Below, piece by piece: positions 7,815 to 16,739 of a stretch of DNA of 35,163 bases. Each line of letters begins with the position of its first letter. Position 1 is the stretch's first letter. Source of the stretch: Desulfobacteraceae bacterium (GTDB lineage Bacteria; Desulfobacterota; Desulfobacteria; Desulfobacterales; Desulfosarcinaceae); the NCBI GenBank assembly GCA_013003715.1, contig JABDIN010000084.1, positions 1 to 35,163 of the forward strand, read 5' to 3'. A program made the translations under genes and the position numbers. A model generated the notes under the pieces. That model was not told the DNA's origin and did not search any database. It worked only from the letters and a program-made list of their open reading frames with translations.

Positions 7815-9350
7815 TTATTGTTGATGTCTGTTTTTCAATTCAACTTTCTTGACTTTGCCGCCTTCGGTTTTCGGCAGACTTTTCAAAAACTCAATTTCCC
7901 TCGGGTATTCGTGTTTACTGAGCTTGTCCTTTACGAAGTTTTTGATATCTTTTTTAAGTTCTTCACTGGGCGCCTGTCCGGACACCACAAAAGCCTTTAC
8001 AATATGCCCCCGGTCCTTATCGGGCACGCCGATCACGGCAACTTCCAGTATTGCCGGATGTTTTAACATGGAGTCTTCCACCTCTGTAGGACTGATGGTC
8101 CATCCGGAAGAGATGATGACATCATCAACCCGTCCCTTGTGCCAGTAATAACCATCTTCATCCATCACAGCGGCGTCCTTGACCCGGAACAATTCCCCTT
8201 TTCGTTTCATTGCGATTTCACCGATGTCGCCCTGGGCGACGGGATCACCTTGTTTATCGATGAGCACTATGTCCCTTCCGGGCATGGGTTTACCCAACGA
8301 GCCGGGCTTTTCATCCCAATTCTCGAATCCGGCGTATTGATAGATCAGGGCACCGACTTCCGTGGAGCCGTATCCGCTGTGAGGCGGCACACCGAAGGTA
8401 TCCTTTAAAAAATGAAAGGTCTCGGTGTCCATGGGTTCGCCGGTGTAGTGCATTTTTTTGATCTTCAGATCGTAGTTTCCCAGCAGTCCGGAGTTTTTCA
8501 TCAGCCGGTAGACGGTGGGAGCGGCGCCGAGATTGTCGATCTTGAATTCTACCAATCCTTCTAAAAACTTTTCCATGTCAAACTTACCGGAATAGGCCCC
8601 CACCGGAATTCCCAGGGCCAAGGGAGACAGGGTGCCATGCCAGAGGCCATGGCCCCAGGCAGGATTTGCCGGACAAAAGTACCGGTCACCGTATTTGAAG
8701 CCTCGCCCGAATACGGCTGCCGGGATAAGGGTGACGATACTGCGGTGGTAGTGCTTGATGGCTTCGGGGTATTTACGGGTAGTTCCACTGGTATACTGAT
8801 ACACGGCTTCATGTTTGGCCGGATTGTTGGTTTCAAATTGCTCCGGGCTGCCGGATAAGAATTCCCGGAACACCTCCCCCACGGTGATGATTCTGACATC
8901 CGGGGTCTCGGCGGCCATGGACTTCAATTCTTCTGTTGTCACCAATACTTTAGCCCCTGAATCTTTCAATCGAAACGCAAGCGCGTCCGGTCCGAACTGT
9001 GTGTAGCAGGGAACGGCGACCGCTGCCATTTTCAGTGTACCGAAAAAACTGACATAGTATTCAAGGGTCGGGTCCAGCATGATGGCTACCCGGTCGCCAA
9101 ACTCGACACCTATTTTTTTTAAACTGTGGGCGAACTGGGAGGACATCTTCGAAATAGTATCAAAATTATACTGCTCGCGATGACCATCTTCGAATTTTAT
9201 CCTTATGGCCGTACCCTTGCCCACGTGCCGGTCGATACATTCATGGGCCATATTGAAATTTTCGGGTGTTCCGTCAAACAGTTCCCATGGCTGCTCCCAG
9301 GTAAACTTCTCCCTGGCTTCTTCATAACTCTTATAATCAAGCATTCCCAT
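7815..9350 (-). CDS. AMP-forming acyl-CoA synthetase
   Basis: A 511-residue member of the ANL superfamily that activates a carboxylate with ATP and CoA. Visible motifs are the P-loop region YQYTSGTTRKYPEAIKHYHR (about residues 189-208), the A5-like GYGSTEVGALIYQYAGFE, the hinge/A8 region GYYWHKGRVDDVIISSGW, and the C-terminal catalytic Lys region PKTEGGKVKKVEL. The P-loop is a variant: the usual TGxPKG is replaced by TRKYPEA, a form I recall in some medium-chain/acetate-like ligases. Start ATG 9348-9350 follows AGGAG with 6-7 bp spacing. It is the first gene of the CoA block 7815-5790, downstream of the first solute-binding protein. The acyl specificity cannot be deduced. Confidence 0.93.
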   Translation of the reverse strand: MGMLDYKSYEEAREKFTWEQPWELFDGTPENFNMAHECIDRHVGKGTAIRIKFEDGHREQYNFDTISKMSSQFAHSLKKIGVEFGDRVAIMLDPTLEYYVSFFGTLKMAAVAVPCYTQFGPDALAFRLKDSGAKVLVTTEELKSMAAETPDVRIITVGEVFREFLSGSPEQFETNNPAKHEAVYQYTSGTTRKYPEAIKHYHRSIVTLIPAAVFGRGFKYGDRYFCPANPAWGHGLWHGTLSPLALGIPVGAYSGKFDMEKFLEGLVEFKIDNLGAAPTVYRLMKNSGLLGNYDLKIKKMHYTGEPMDTETFHFLKDTFGVPPHSGYGSTEVGALIYQYAGFENWDEKPGSLGKPMPGRDIVLIDKQGDPVAQGDIGEIAMKRKGELFRVKDAAVMDEDGYYWHKGRVDDVIISSGWTISPTEVEDSMLKHPAILEVAVIGVPDKDRGHIVKAFVVSGQAPSEELKKDIKNFVKDKLSKHEYPREIEFLKSLPKTEGGKVKKVELKNRHQQ

Positions 9351-9415
9351 TGTGCGCTCCTAAAACGATAAGTTATTTTAATCCATATTTGAACCCGGCA
9401 AGTTCAATTTTAATT

Positions 9416-9452
9416 GAGGATCCTTCCACATCAGAGACATGTAAGAATCCTC
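9416..9452 (-). other. Stem-loop after the first solute-binding protein gene
   Basis: GAGGATCCTTCCACAT at 9416-9431 pairs with CATGTAAGAATCCTC at 9438-9452 with one bulged base and a short loop. It starts 21 bp after the stop codon at 9473, in the gap before the acyl-CoA ligase. No T-run follows on the minus strand, so I see it as a possible RNA-stabilising hairpin or attenuator rather than a classical terminator. Confidence 0.45.
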
Positions 9453-9472
9453 TTTATCGGTCTATCCGGTTA

Positions 9473-11053
9473 TTACATTGCCCACTTGGCCGTCCTGAGA
9501 AACGGCAGTTCTATGGGTGTTGGTGTCCAGTCCAGGCGATTGCCGACGCCGTAGTATTCCATCTGCATATAAAGAAAAACGATCGGTGCCTCCTCCTGCA
9601 TAATTTTTTCAAGATCATAAAAAATTTCTTTTCGTTTTTGGTCGTCGAATGTCAGGGACAACGCCGTCCAGGTCTTATCGTAGGTCTCGTTCACCCAATA
9701 TCCGAAATTCGTTGAAAAACTGCAGAATTGAGAAATGTCTCCCTGGCCGGTCATGCAAAACCCGGATCCTCTGAACGTCATCGCCGTCGGCAGCCTACGC
9801 TGCCGTGTATTGGCTCTCAGGATACTATTTTCCACCGGTTCCGCCTCGACGTAGATACCGGTTTTTTGCCAATCCGCACAAATGGCCTGGACGATTTCGC
9901 TGCCTTTGAGGTACCCGCTTGATTTGGAATACTGCAATGTCAGTTCATATCGTTTCCCGTCCGGCAGATCCACATAACCATCTCCGTTTCGATCGTAATA
10001 ACCGGCTTCTTTCATCAGCGACAGCGCTTTTTGGGGATTGTATTGAAACGGTTTGATGCGCGGGTCGCTGACCGGCGGGTTTATGAATGTGCCTTTGCGC
10101 TGTGACACACCGGGGCCGAGAAGGCTGTCCAGTGTATTCTGAAAATCAACACCGTAATTAAGCGCCAACCGCACTCTCTTGTCCTGAATCAGTGCCACTT
10201 CCTTGTGCTCGGTAAAGTTGAACTGGATGTAAATTCTGCGATACCCCTGAACAGGCTGCAATCGGGCCACCTTGTTGTCTATCCGCTTGGCCAGGTCGGG
10301 AGCCAGGGTATAAACGATATCCGCACCGCCGGTATTGAGTTCGGCAATTCGCGCGGAAACTTCCGGAACACTTCTGAACACAACTTGTTCGACCGCAGGT
10401 TCGCCTTCCCAGTAATCTTTATTGGCTTCGAGAACGATACGATCACCTTTGGTGAATTTGACCAGCTTATATGGACCGGAACCCACTGCTTTGCGTGCGG
10501 CTTCTTCCGGCGTTATCGAAGTGTAGTAGTCTTTGGGCCGGACATACCATCGCGTCATGAACGAACGGATGTCGGGGTTCGGTTCGGTGGTGTGGATATG
10601 AACGGTAAGCGGATCGATGACCACCGCTTTTTCCATTTTAGTGTTGCTCTGCACCCACTTCATGCCAACGGGTTTGGAATTGGGGTCGAGCACATCGTTA
10701 AAACTCCATGCCACGTCCTCTGCGTCAATCACTTCACCATTGTGCGCCTTGACACCCGGGCGAATTTTAACCTCCCAGACCTTGGGGTCCTTGGTCAGGG
10801 TCATGCTCAAACCGACACACGGTTCCAGGCCAGTGACATCATTATTATAGCGCAACAAGGTATCGAAGATGTTGTCGAACACATTATGGTTCGACATACT
10901 GATGGACATGAGCGGATTCAACGTAACCGGCTCGGCCGCCTGAATAATGGTGATGGAGTCCTTATCTGCGGCGTAAAGATGAGAAAAACCCATGAAGACG
11001 AGTACCAGTACAAGTGTGGTTACGACACTGCTTTTCCAAAGTTTCATTTTCAT
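9473..11053 (-). CDS. ABC-type solute-binding protein, family 5 (peptide/nickel class), copy 1
   Basis: A 526-residue exported binding protein of the SBP_bac_5 (DppA/OppA/NikA-like) family. The N-terminus has a signal peptide, Lys-rich start, hydrophobic core TTLVLVLVFMGFSHLYA, and likely cleavage before ADKDS. Family blocks include SLTFDDQKRKEIFYDLEKIM near the C-terminus, GSGPYKLVKFTKGDRIVLEA, and VRLALNYGVDFQNTLD. AAAAAGGA precedes the ATG at 11051-11053. No permease or ATPase gene is in the window, so it must borrow a transporter or have one elsewhere. It is paralogous to the protein at 12432-14009 and lies directly downstream of the amidohydrolase gene. The ligand could be a peptide, opine, amide or other compound. 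Confidence 0.93.
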   Translation of the reverse strand: MKMKLWKSSVVTTLVLVLVFMGFSHLYAADKDSITIIQAAEPVTLNPLMSISMSNHNVFDNIFDTLLRYNNDVTGLEPCVGLSMTLTKDPKVWEVKIRPGVKAHNGEVIDAEDVAWSFNDVLDPNSKPVGMKWVQSNTKMEKAVVIDPLTVHIHTTEPNPDIRSFMTRWYVRPKDYYTSITPEEAARKAVGSGPYKLVKFTKGDRIVLEANKDYWEGEPAVEQVVFRSVPEVSARIAELNTGGADIVYTLAPDLAKRIDNKVARLQPVQGYRRIYIQFNFTEHKEVALIQDKRVRLALNYGVDFQNTLDSLLGPGVSQRKGTFINPPVSDPRIKPFQYNPQKALSLMKEAGYYDRNGDGYVDLPDGKRYELTLQYSKSSGYLKGSEIVQAICADWQKTGIYVEAEPVENSILRANTRQRRLPTAMTFRGSGFCMTGQGDISQFCSFSTNFGYWVNETYDKTWTALSLTFDDQKRKEIFYDLEKIMQEEAPIVFLYMQMEYYGVGNRLDWTPTPIELPFLRTAKWAM

Positions 11054-11153
11054 TCAGATCTGTTCCTTTTTGCATGAATAAAGATTAAAGTCATCTTCCG
11101 GAATATGTGCGGACACATCAGGATTCAACGTCAGCACACGCCGGCGGGATCTG

Positions 11154-12308
11154 TTACCGTGACAAGCACGGGATCGAAATACCATTTTTCAAAATTAATC
11201 TTGGTTCAAGCAATTGAGTTCCCTGGAGACGGCCGCCTCCGTAGCCATCCGAGAAGAGATAGTCACCTTCCACATTTTCCATAACCAGCACGTTCGCCAT
11301 AGATCCGGGTGTGAGACTGCCGAAACGGGTGTCCTCTCCAATTGCATTTGCCGGATTGATGGTGGTCATGGCAACCACCTGATCAATGGTCAGGCCCATA
11401 TTGAGAACTTTCGACATCGTCACCAGCAGGCTTTGTACGATGGGTTGGGAAGCGTATCCCATATCGGTACTGATCACATCCGGTACAAGTCCATTCCGAA
11501 TGGCGATTTCGGCGGCCGCAAAACTGAAATTCCCCATGCCATGGCAGGAATCCAGAACGACTCCTCTTTTTCTGGCAGCAATCAATTCGGGGTATACCGT
11601 TCCGTCCTCCAAAACGAGACCACCTGAACTCATCCGCATGAAGTGACTGATAATATCGCCTTTTTCAAGTAATCCGACCGACTCCCGGCTATAACAATCC
11701 AGGGCATCATTCTCTACACGTGTTCTCGGTTCACCGATGTGCAGCATCAAGGGCAGGTTCACTTCCGTCGCCAATTTCTTTGCTGTCTCAATGGCTATTA
11801 TTCCGATGTTTTCCGAAAGGCCCGTAACCGCCCGGAGTTTTATTCCTTTTATCACATCACGATTCGCTTCGATGACATTCTTGGTCGCTTCAATATCGAT
11901 ATCACCATCACCGGTTATCTCCGGATCCTTCACCATTCCGTTCACGGCCAGATTCAGAAAACAGACGAGATCCGTCTTTGCCTTTCCCGCGGCCAATCCG
12001 CGGAAATAGTTAAAGTTTGCCGCCCCGGTTGTCCCGCCGTCACACAGCAGGGTCACACCGGAGTGTATTCCTATCAGGTCGGGATCCGCATTCACAGGCC
12101 GGCTCCCGTTGCCTAAATGACAATGAACATCGATCAATCCCGGCGTCACGAGCCTTCCATGAACGGGGACCACGGTTCTTGACTCCGTGTGGGTAATATT
12201 CTTTTCAACAATTGCAACTTTCCCGTTTTTAACAGCGACATCCCTGACCTCATGAATGTCGTTCGCCGGGTCAATAACAAGACCACTTTTTAGTAATAGA
12301 TCGTACAA
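11154..12308 (-). CDS. Dihydroorotase-like metal-dependent amidohydrolase
   Basis: A 384-residue cytoplasmic amidohydrolase of the composite-domain dihydroorotase/deacetylase type. The beta-sandwich N-terminus (LLLKSGLVIDPANDIHEVRD) leads to the HxH metal motif DVHCHLGNG at about residue 60. Further ligands are the probable carboxylated Lys in IKGIKLRAVTG, His in LMLHIGEP and HFMRMSS, and Asp in VISTDMGYASQP. The start is a TTG at 12306-12308, preceded by GGAG; no ATG is available nearby. It lies between two paralogous solute-binding proteins, so its substrate, a cyclic amide or N-acyl compound, may be what they deliver. It is not a biosynthetic PyrC, because pyrimidine genes are absent. Confidence 0.88.
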   Translation of the reverse strand: MYDLLLKSGLVIDPANDIHEVRDVAVKNGKVAIVEKNITHTESRTVVPVHGRLVTPGLIDVHCHLGNGSRPVNADPDLIGIHSGVTLLCDGGTTGAANFNYFRGLAAGKAKTDLVCFLNLAVNGMVKDPEITGDGDIDIEATKNVIEANRDVIKGIKLRAVTGLSENIGIIAIETAKKLATEVNLPLMLHIGEPRTRVENDALDCYSRESVGLLEKGDIISHFMRMSSGGLVLEDGTVYPELIAARKRGVVLDSCHGMGNFSFAAAEIAIRNGLVPDVISTDMGYASQPIVQSLLVTMSKVLNMGLTIDQVVAMTTINPANAIGEDTRFGSLTPGSMANVLVMENVEGDYLFSDGYGGGRLQGTQLLEPRLILKNGISIPCLSR

Positions 12309-12363
12309 TCTATCTCCGATTCCAGATTGCCTATTTTAATTCAGAACGATTGAACTAAGGGCT

Positions 12364-12407
12364 TTCCCATGGAATACTCAAAACAATATTGACATATTCC
12401 ATGGGAA
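12364..12407 (-). other. Strong stem-loop after the second solute-binding protein gene
   Basis: A perfect 13-bp inverted repeat, TTCCCATGGAATA (12364-12376) and TATTCCATGGGAA (12395-12407), with an 18-nt loop. It lies 25 bp downstream of the solute-binding protein stop and upstream of the amidohydrolase. There is no following T-run on the minus strand. A role in protecting the 3' end of the binding-protein mRNA, giving it excess expression, is likely but inferred. Confidence 0.6.
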
Positions 12408-12431
12408 GATCTATTAATTCCAGTTACTTAT

Positions 12432-14009
12432 CTATTTAGCCCACTTGGCCCGATGGTACCAGATGTACTCGATGGGCGTGGGTTTTATATCCACGCGATT
12501 ACTGATACCGTAATAATCCACTTGCATATACAAAAAGACGATGGGGCATTCTTCCTGCATTATTTTTTCGAGATTATATGAGTATTCTTTTCTTTCCTTA
12601 TCATCGAAACTCAGGGACAAAGCCGTCCAATTTTTATCGAAGTCTTCATTCACCCAATATCCATAATTTGTAGAGAAGCTGCAGAATTGAGACACATCGC
12701 CTTGACCGGTCTGGCTGAATCCAGACCCTCTGAAGGTCATGGCCGACTGAAGACCTCGCTTACGGGTGGCGGCACGCAGGACACTTTTTTCGACAGGTTC
12801 GGGCTGAACAAATATACCGGTTTTTTGCCATTCCGCGCAGAGGGCCTGAACAATTTCACTGTCCTTGAGAAAGGTATTTCTAGAATATTGAAGCGTCAAC
12901 TCAAAGCGCTTGCCGTCGGAAAGGTCCACGAAACCGTCTCCGTTCCGATCGTAATACCCGGCCTCTTTCATCAATGCGAGTGCCTTTTTCGGATCGTATG
13001 GGAAAGCCTTGATATCCGGGTGACTATAGGGGGCAACGATGAAAGTGCCTTGTTTTTGACCGACCCCCGGACCTAAAAGGTTATCCAGAATCTTCTGAAA
13101 ATCCATGCCGTAGTTCAAGGCCTGCCTGACGCGCTTGTCCTGTATCAGGGCCGTTTCCTTGTGTTCGGTAAAATTGAATTGGATATAGATTTTTCGCGCG
13201 CCCTGGATCGCATGCATATTGGCGACCTTGGTATCTATCCGGCTGTGTTGATCAGGAGATATATGGGTAATTACATCCGCACCTCCGGTATTGAGCTCGG
13301 CAACTCGTGCCGATTCCTCCGGTACGGGTCGCCATACGAGTTGTTTTACATCGACCTCGCCGCCCCACCAGCCTTTGTATTCGTCCAGTACGATACGGCT
13401 GCCTTTGAAAAACTCTGTAAGCTTATACGGACCCGAACCCACCGGTTTGATAGAATGTTCTTCAATGGGAAGGGTCGAATAGTAATCTTTTGGTCTCACA
13501 TACCAACGTGGTAAAAATTGACGGAGTACGGGGTTGGGGGTGGTGGTATAAATGTGAACAGTGAGCGGATCGATAACCACCGCTTTTTCAATTTTGCTGT
13601 TGCCCTGTACCCATTTCATACCAAATGCGTTGCTGTCTGGATTGATAGTGTCATTGATACTCCAGGCGACATCTTCGGCATCGATCACTTCGCCGTTATG
13701 CGCTTTGATGCCGGGACGGATTTTCGCCACCCACATTTTGGGGTCTTTTGACAGGGTAACACTCAGGGCCACACTGGGAATAACATCCGTTATGGCCTCA
13801 TTCCATGCCAATAACGGTTCGAATATCTGACTCATCACAAGGGCATTTGATGTATTTGTCGATCTGATAACATCCAAGGTGACTGCTTCAACAGGGCCCA
13901 CGATGGTCATTGAGTTTTTTTCAGCGGATAAAGCCTGGGGAATCGATACTCCCAGAAGAACAAAAACCAATGCACTCACCATACAACACTTCTTGAATTT
14001 ACTCATCAT
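12432..14009 (-). CDS. ABC-type solute-binding protein, family 5, copy 2
   Basis: A 525-residue exported binding protein paralogous over its whole length to copy 1, sharing blocks such as QIRDKR-like LIQDKRVRQALNYGMDFQ, GSGPYKLTEFFKGSRIVLDE and QFCSFSTNYGYWVNE. The signal peptide runs through MVSALVFVLLGVSIPQALS and cleavage is expected before AEKNS. I choose ATG 14007-14009 because AAAGGA lies 6-7 bp upstream; an in-frame TTG two codons earlier overlaps that spacing. It follows a 329-bp gap holding operator-like palindromes. It may form one operon with the amidohydrolase and copy 1 downstream. It has no cognate permease or ATPase in the window. Confidence 0.92.
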   Translation of the reverse strand: MMSKFKKCCMVSALVFVLLGVSIPQALSAEKNSMTIVGPVEAVTLDVIRSTNTSNALVMSQIFEPLLAWNEAITDVIPSVALSVTLSKDPKMWVAKIRPGIKAHNGEVIDAEDVAWSINDTINPDSNAFGMKWVQGNSKIEKAVVIDPLTVHIYTTTPNPVLRQFLPRWYVRPKDYYSTLPIEEHSIKPVGSGPYKLTEFFKGSRIVLDEYKGWWGGEVDVKQLVWRPVPEESARVAELNTGGADVITHISPDQHSRIDTKVANMHAIQGARKIYIQFNFTEHKETALIQDKRVRQALNYGMDFQKILDNLLGPGVGQKQGTFIVAPYSHPDIKAFPYDPKKALALMKEAGYYDRNGDGFVDLSDGKRFELTLQYSRNTFLKDSEIVQALCAEWQKTGIFVQPEPVEKSVLRAATRKRGLQSAMTFRGSGFSQTGQGDVSQFCSFSTNYGYWVNEDFDKNWTALSLSFDDKERKEYSYNLEKIMQEECPIVFLYMQVDYYGISNRVDIKPTPIEYIWYHRAKWAK

Positions 14010-14119
14010 TTTCAATCCTTTCTGATGTTTCGATTTCGTAACCGCTCCACGGTGTGGAAATCTTGGTTAATAGAATAGGTTATAGGTTACGGTAATCGTT
14101 GATACACATTTAAATTTCC

Positions 14120-14241
14120 ATGTATACCAAGGACTCTCTCAAACTTTTGACAGGTGTCGCCATGATCACAAAAGCTTTTTTAAAACTTAAAATTATCCAA
14201 TCATAATTGTGTATTTTTTAGTGTACTATAATGTATACATT
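14120..14241 (-). promoter_or_regulatory. Operator-like palindromes in the 14010-14338 gap
   Basis: The 329-bp gap upstream of the solute-binding protein gene has no convincing ORF. It holds the perfect palindrome AATGTATACATT at 14230-14241, with the nearby TGTGTATTTTTT and GTGTAC half-site-like runs, and ATGTATACCAA at 14120-14130. These share the TGTATAC core of the composite operator seen elsewhere, but not the 12-bp offset second half-site. No convincing -35/-10 pair was found. It is probably the control region of the binding-protein operon. Confidence 0.45.
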
Positions 14242-14338
14242 TCAAGGGATTTCTATTCCTAATTTCTGTTTCAAACAATCAATTCAAACTAAAATGAGGC
14301 CGAGCATTTGATATCCAACATCAAAAAAACAGGCAACA

Positions 14339-14875
14339 TCAAGCGCATTTTTCATAACCCCTTTTAACTGCCGCTTGATTCAATTCGAACATATCTTGGG
14401 TCATTCGTGTGAATCGTTTTTTCATCGCAGTAATAGCTGAATCCACTGAAAATAAACCAGTTTTTACGGCGATAGCCCCGAACGCCACCATATTTGCGAT
14501 TCTCGGATTGTTCAATTCCGTTGCGATGGTAGTGGCATCAACACCAACTAAATCAATCCCTGTTTTATCTGGTTCAGAAGTGCACAAGGAACGGTTCCAT
14601 ATCAATTGCCCTGAGGATTTCACCTTATTTTGAAAAAGCGTCATGGATGGCTGATTCATGGCCACAACCGTGTCATAGGCATCAATCACCGGGGAATCAA
14701 TGGCATCCGAGGACAGGATGACCGTACACTGCGCCGTCCCCCCTCTCATTTCGGCGCCGTACCGTGTATAGCAGGAGACCTCTCTACCTTCCAACATTCC
14801 GGCGTATGCAATCAATTTACCCAGAGTTACGATTCCCTGCCCCCCAAATCCGGCGATCAGCATTTCATTTAGCAT
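14339..14875 (-). CDS. korC: 2-oxoacid:ferredoxin oxidoreductase, gamma subunit
   Basis: A 178-residue gamma subunit of a 2-oxoglutarate/2-oxoisovalerate-type 2-oxoacid:ferredoxin oxidoreductase, identified by the opening MLIAGFGGQGIVTLGKLIAY and by RYGAEMRGGTAQCTVILSS. The longer frame starts farther upstream, inside the beta gene. I use ATG 14873-14875, which overlaps the beta stop region and has GAGGAG upstream, giving the normal subunit length. It is the last gene of the D-A-B-C set. The complex oxidatively decarboxylates a 2-oxoacid to an acyl-CoA while reducing ferredoxin. Confidence 0.9.
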   Translation of the reverse strand: MLNEMLIAGFGGQGIVTLGKLIAYAGMLEGREVSCYTRYGAEMRGGTAQCTVILSSDAIDSPVIDAYDTVVAMNQPSMTLFQNKVKSSGQLIWNRSLCTSEPDKTGIDLVGVDATTIATELNNPRIANMVAFGAIAVKTGLFSVDSAITAMKKRFTRMTQDMFELNQAAVKRGYEKCA

Positions 14876-14876
14876 T

Positions 14877-15629
14877 TTATTTCTCCTCTTCCGGCACTTT
14901 AATATCTCCCAAAGGATAATAGGAAACCAGATCATCATGTAGCCAATCAAGCGATTTAACAGGAGAAAGATGAAGATTCGTCGGGCAGATGCTGAGGATC
15001 TCCACGAGTGACAAACCGGGATTGGTGTGCTGAAGATTCAGGGCGAACGTCAATGATTTTTTTGTTTTCCTCACATTTTTCGGGGAATCCACCGCACATC
15101 GTGTGAGATATTTTACCCCGGGAAGCGGCGCTATCAATTCCGGGAAGCGCAACGGGTATCCGGTAGTATCCGGATTTCTGCCATTTTGCGTTGTTGTTGA
15201 TTTTTGCCCCACAAGTGTAGTCGGCGCCATCTGACCGCCTGTCATCCCGAATATGGCATTGTTGATAAAAATAATCAGAATGTTCTCACCTCTGATGGCG
15301 ACACTCATCGCTTCCGAAAGTCCGATGGATAACAGATCTCCATCTCCCTGGTATGTGAAAATATTGTGTTTCGGAAGTTCCCTCCTGACACCGGTGGCAA
15401 CTGCCGGTGCTCTACCATGTGAGGATTTCACAAAATCGAAGTCAAGATACATATGAAGCCGGGCAGAGCATCCCACCGAGGAGACGCCTACAATTTTTTC
15501 CCGAATTTCCAATTCTTCCACTATCTCTGCAAGCAACCGGTGGACGATTCCATGTGAACATCCGGGGCAGTAATGCAGAGGCGGACCGAAAAATAGTTTT
15601 GGACTGGTGGCTAGGACCTTATTATCCAT
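14877..15629 (-). CDS. korB: 2-oxoacid:ferredoxin oxidoreductase, beta (TPP) subunit
   Basis: A 250-residue thiamine-diphosphate-binding subunit. The GDGD...NN cofactor signature is seen in YQGDGDLLSIGLSEA and IIFINNAIFGMTGGQMAPTT, and the N-terminal HYCPGCSHGI and SVGCSARLHMY segments are typical of KorB/VorA-like subunits. It follows the alpha subunit by 24 bp and is translationally close to gamma. Substrate choice among 2-oxoglutarate, branched-chain 2-oxoacids and others cannot be settled by eye. Confidence 0.93.
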   Translation of the reverse strand: MDNKVLATSPKLFFGPPLHYCPGCSHGIVHRLLAEIVEELEIREKIVGVSSVGCSARLHMYLDFDFVKSSHGRAPAVATGVRRELPKHNIFTYQGDGDLLSIGLSEAMSVAIRGENILIIFINNAIFGMTGGQMAPTTLVGQKSTTTQNGRNPDTTGYPLRFPELIAPLPGVKYLTRCAVDSPKNVRKTKKSLTFALNLQHTNPGLSLVEILSICPTNLHLSPVKSLDWLHDDLVSYYPLGDIKVPEEEK

Positions 15630-15653
15630 AATATCGTAATCTTTCTTGCGTAT

Positions 15654-16730
15654 TTATGATGTTCTGCTGACGTGTTTCCTGATTTCAGATAGTATTTCTT
15701 CCGGAGATAAGACAAACCCTCCAGATCGTCCGTAAAACCGAACGTCTGCAGCTCCATTCACAGCGAGTTCTACATCAGACACCATTTGTCCCAGGTTCAT
15801 CTCGGCGACCAGGAAACGACATCCTTTTTTAGCAAACTCTGAAATCACATCAGTCGGAAAAGGGAAAAGTGTAATCGGCTGAATCAAGCCGACACGGATG
15901 TTTTCCTGCCTGGCCAGCTTGATTGCCTTCCTGCAAATCCGGGACGCAATGCCGAATGCGACAATGATCAATTCCGCGTCATCGACCATGAAAGTGTTCC
16001 ATTGGGTATGATTTTTTTTCAAATCTTCATATTTTGCCGCAAATTTAAGGTTTTCAGCTTCACACTGACTCTCCAACCCTAATGAAGACTTTACGACACG
16101 CCTTTCCGGTTCCGTTGCACCGCGGGCACACCATTCATTCAACTTTGGCAGACGCTTGATATGTTCGAAGCTCACTTTTTCCGTAAGGTGCCCCACCAAT
16201 CCATCACTCAGAATCATTGCAGGATTACGGTATTTTTCGGCAAGTTCAAAAGCCAGTACAATATGATCCGCCATATCCTGAACCGAAGCCGGAGCCAGAA
16301 CAATATTATGGAAATCACCATGCCCCCCGCCTTTGGTGGCCAGTGAATAGTCCGATTGGGAGGGGAATATATTCCCATTGCCAGGGCCGGCGCGCATGAC
16401 ATCGACCACAACACAGGGAAGTTCGGCCGCAGCCAGATGAGAGATCCCTTCAAGCATTAAGGATATACCCGGGCTTGAAGTGGATGTCATGGCGCTGCCA
16501 CCTGCAGCTGCTGCGCCGAAAACCATGTGGATCGAGGCCAATTCGCTTTCAGCTTGAAGAAAATTACCGCCGCTTTCAGGCATCCTTCTGGACATGTACT
16601 CTATAAGCTCATTTTGCGGGGTAATCGGATACCCATAAAAATGATTGCATCCTGCTCTTATAGCGGCCTCAGCAATCGCTTCATTCCCTTCCATCAGGTA
16701 AACTTCCGAGGAATTATTATCTGTTTCCAT
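15654..16730 (-). CDS. korA: 2-oxoacid:ferredoxin oxidoreductase, alpha subunit
   Basis: A 358-residue alpha subunit of the ferredoxin-dependent 2-oxoacid oxidoreductase family. Diagnostic are LMEGNEAIAEAAIRAGCNHF, YGYPITPQNELIEYMSRRM, FLQAESELASIHMVFGAAAA and SSPGISLMLEGISHLAAAEL. The C-terminal domain (from about residue 250, IIVAFGIASRICRKAIKLAR) matches the CoA-side domain of the family. The ATG at 16728-16730 starts 9 bp after the ferredoxin subunit stop, within whose end lies the AAGGAA that may serve as ribosome-binding site. The length is that of a separate KorA without the fused gamma domain. Confidence 0.93.
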   Translation of the reverse strand: METDNNSSEVYLMEGNEAIAEAAIRAGCNHFYGYPITPQNELIEYMSRRMPESGGNFLQAESELASIHMVFGAAAAGGSAMTSTSSPGISLMLEGISHLAAAELPCVVVDVMRAGPGNGNIFPSQSDYSLATKGGGHGDFHNIVLAPASVQDMADHIVLAFELAEKYRNPAMILSDGLVGHLTEKVSFEHIKRLPKLNEWCARGATEPERRVVKSSLGLESQCEAENLKFAAKYEDLKKNHTQWNTFMVDDAELIIVAFGIASRICRKAIKLARQENIRVGLIQPITLFPFPTDVISEFAKKGCRFLVAEMNLGQMVSDVELAVNGAADVRFYGRSGGFVLSPEEILSEIRKHVSRTS

Positions 16731-16739
16731 TTGTGAATG

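Noticed and set aside
10205-11077. Long plus-strand ORF (290 codons) opposite the first solute-binding protein
   Set aside because: Entirely antisense to a clear coding gene; a similar antisense pattern occurs opposite the paralogue, as expected from codon bias.
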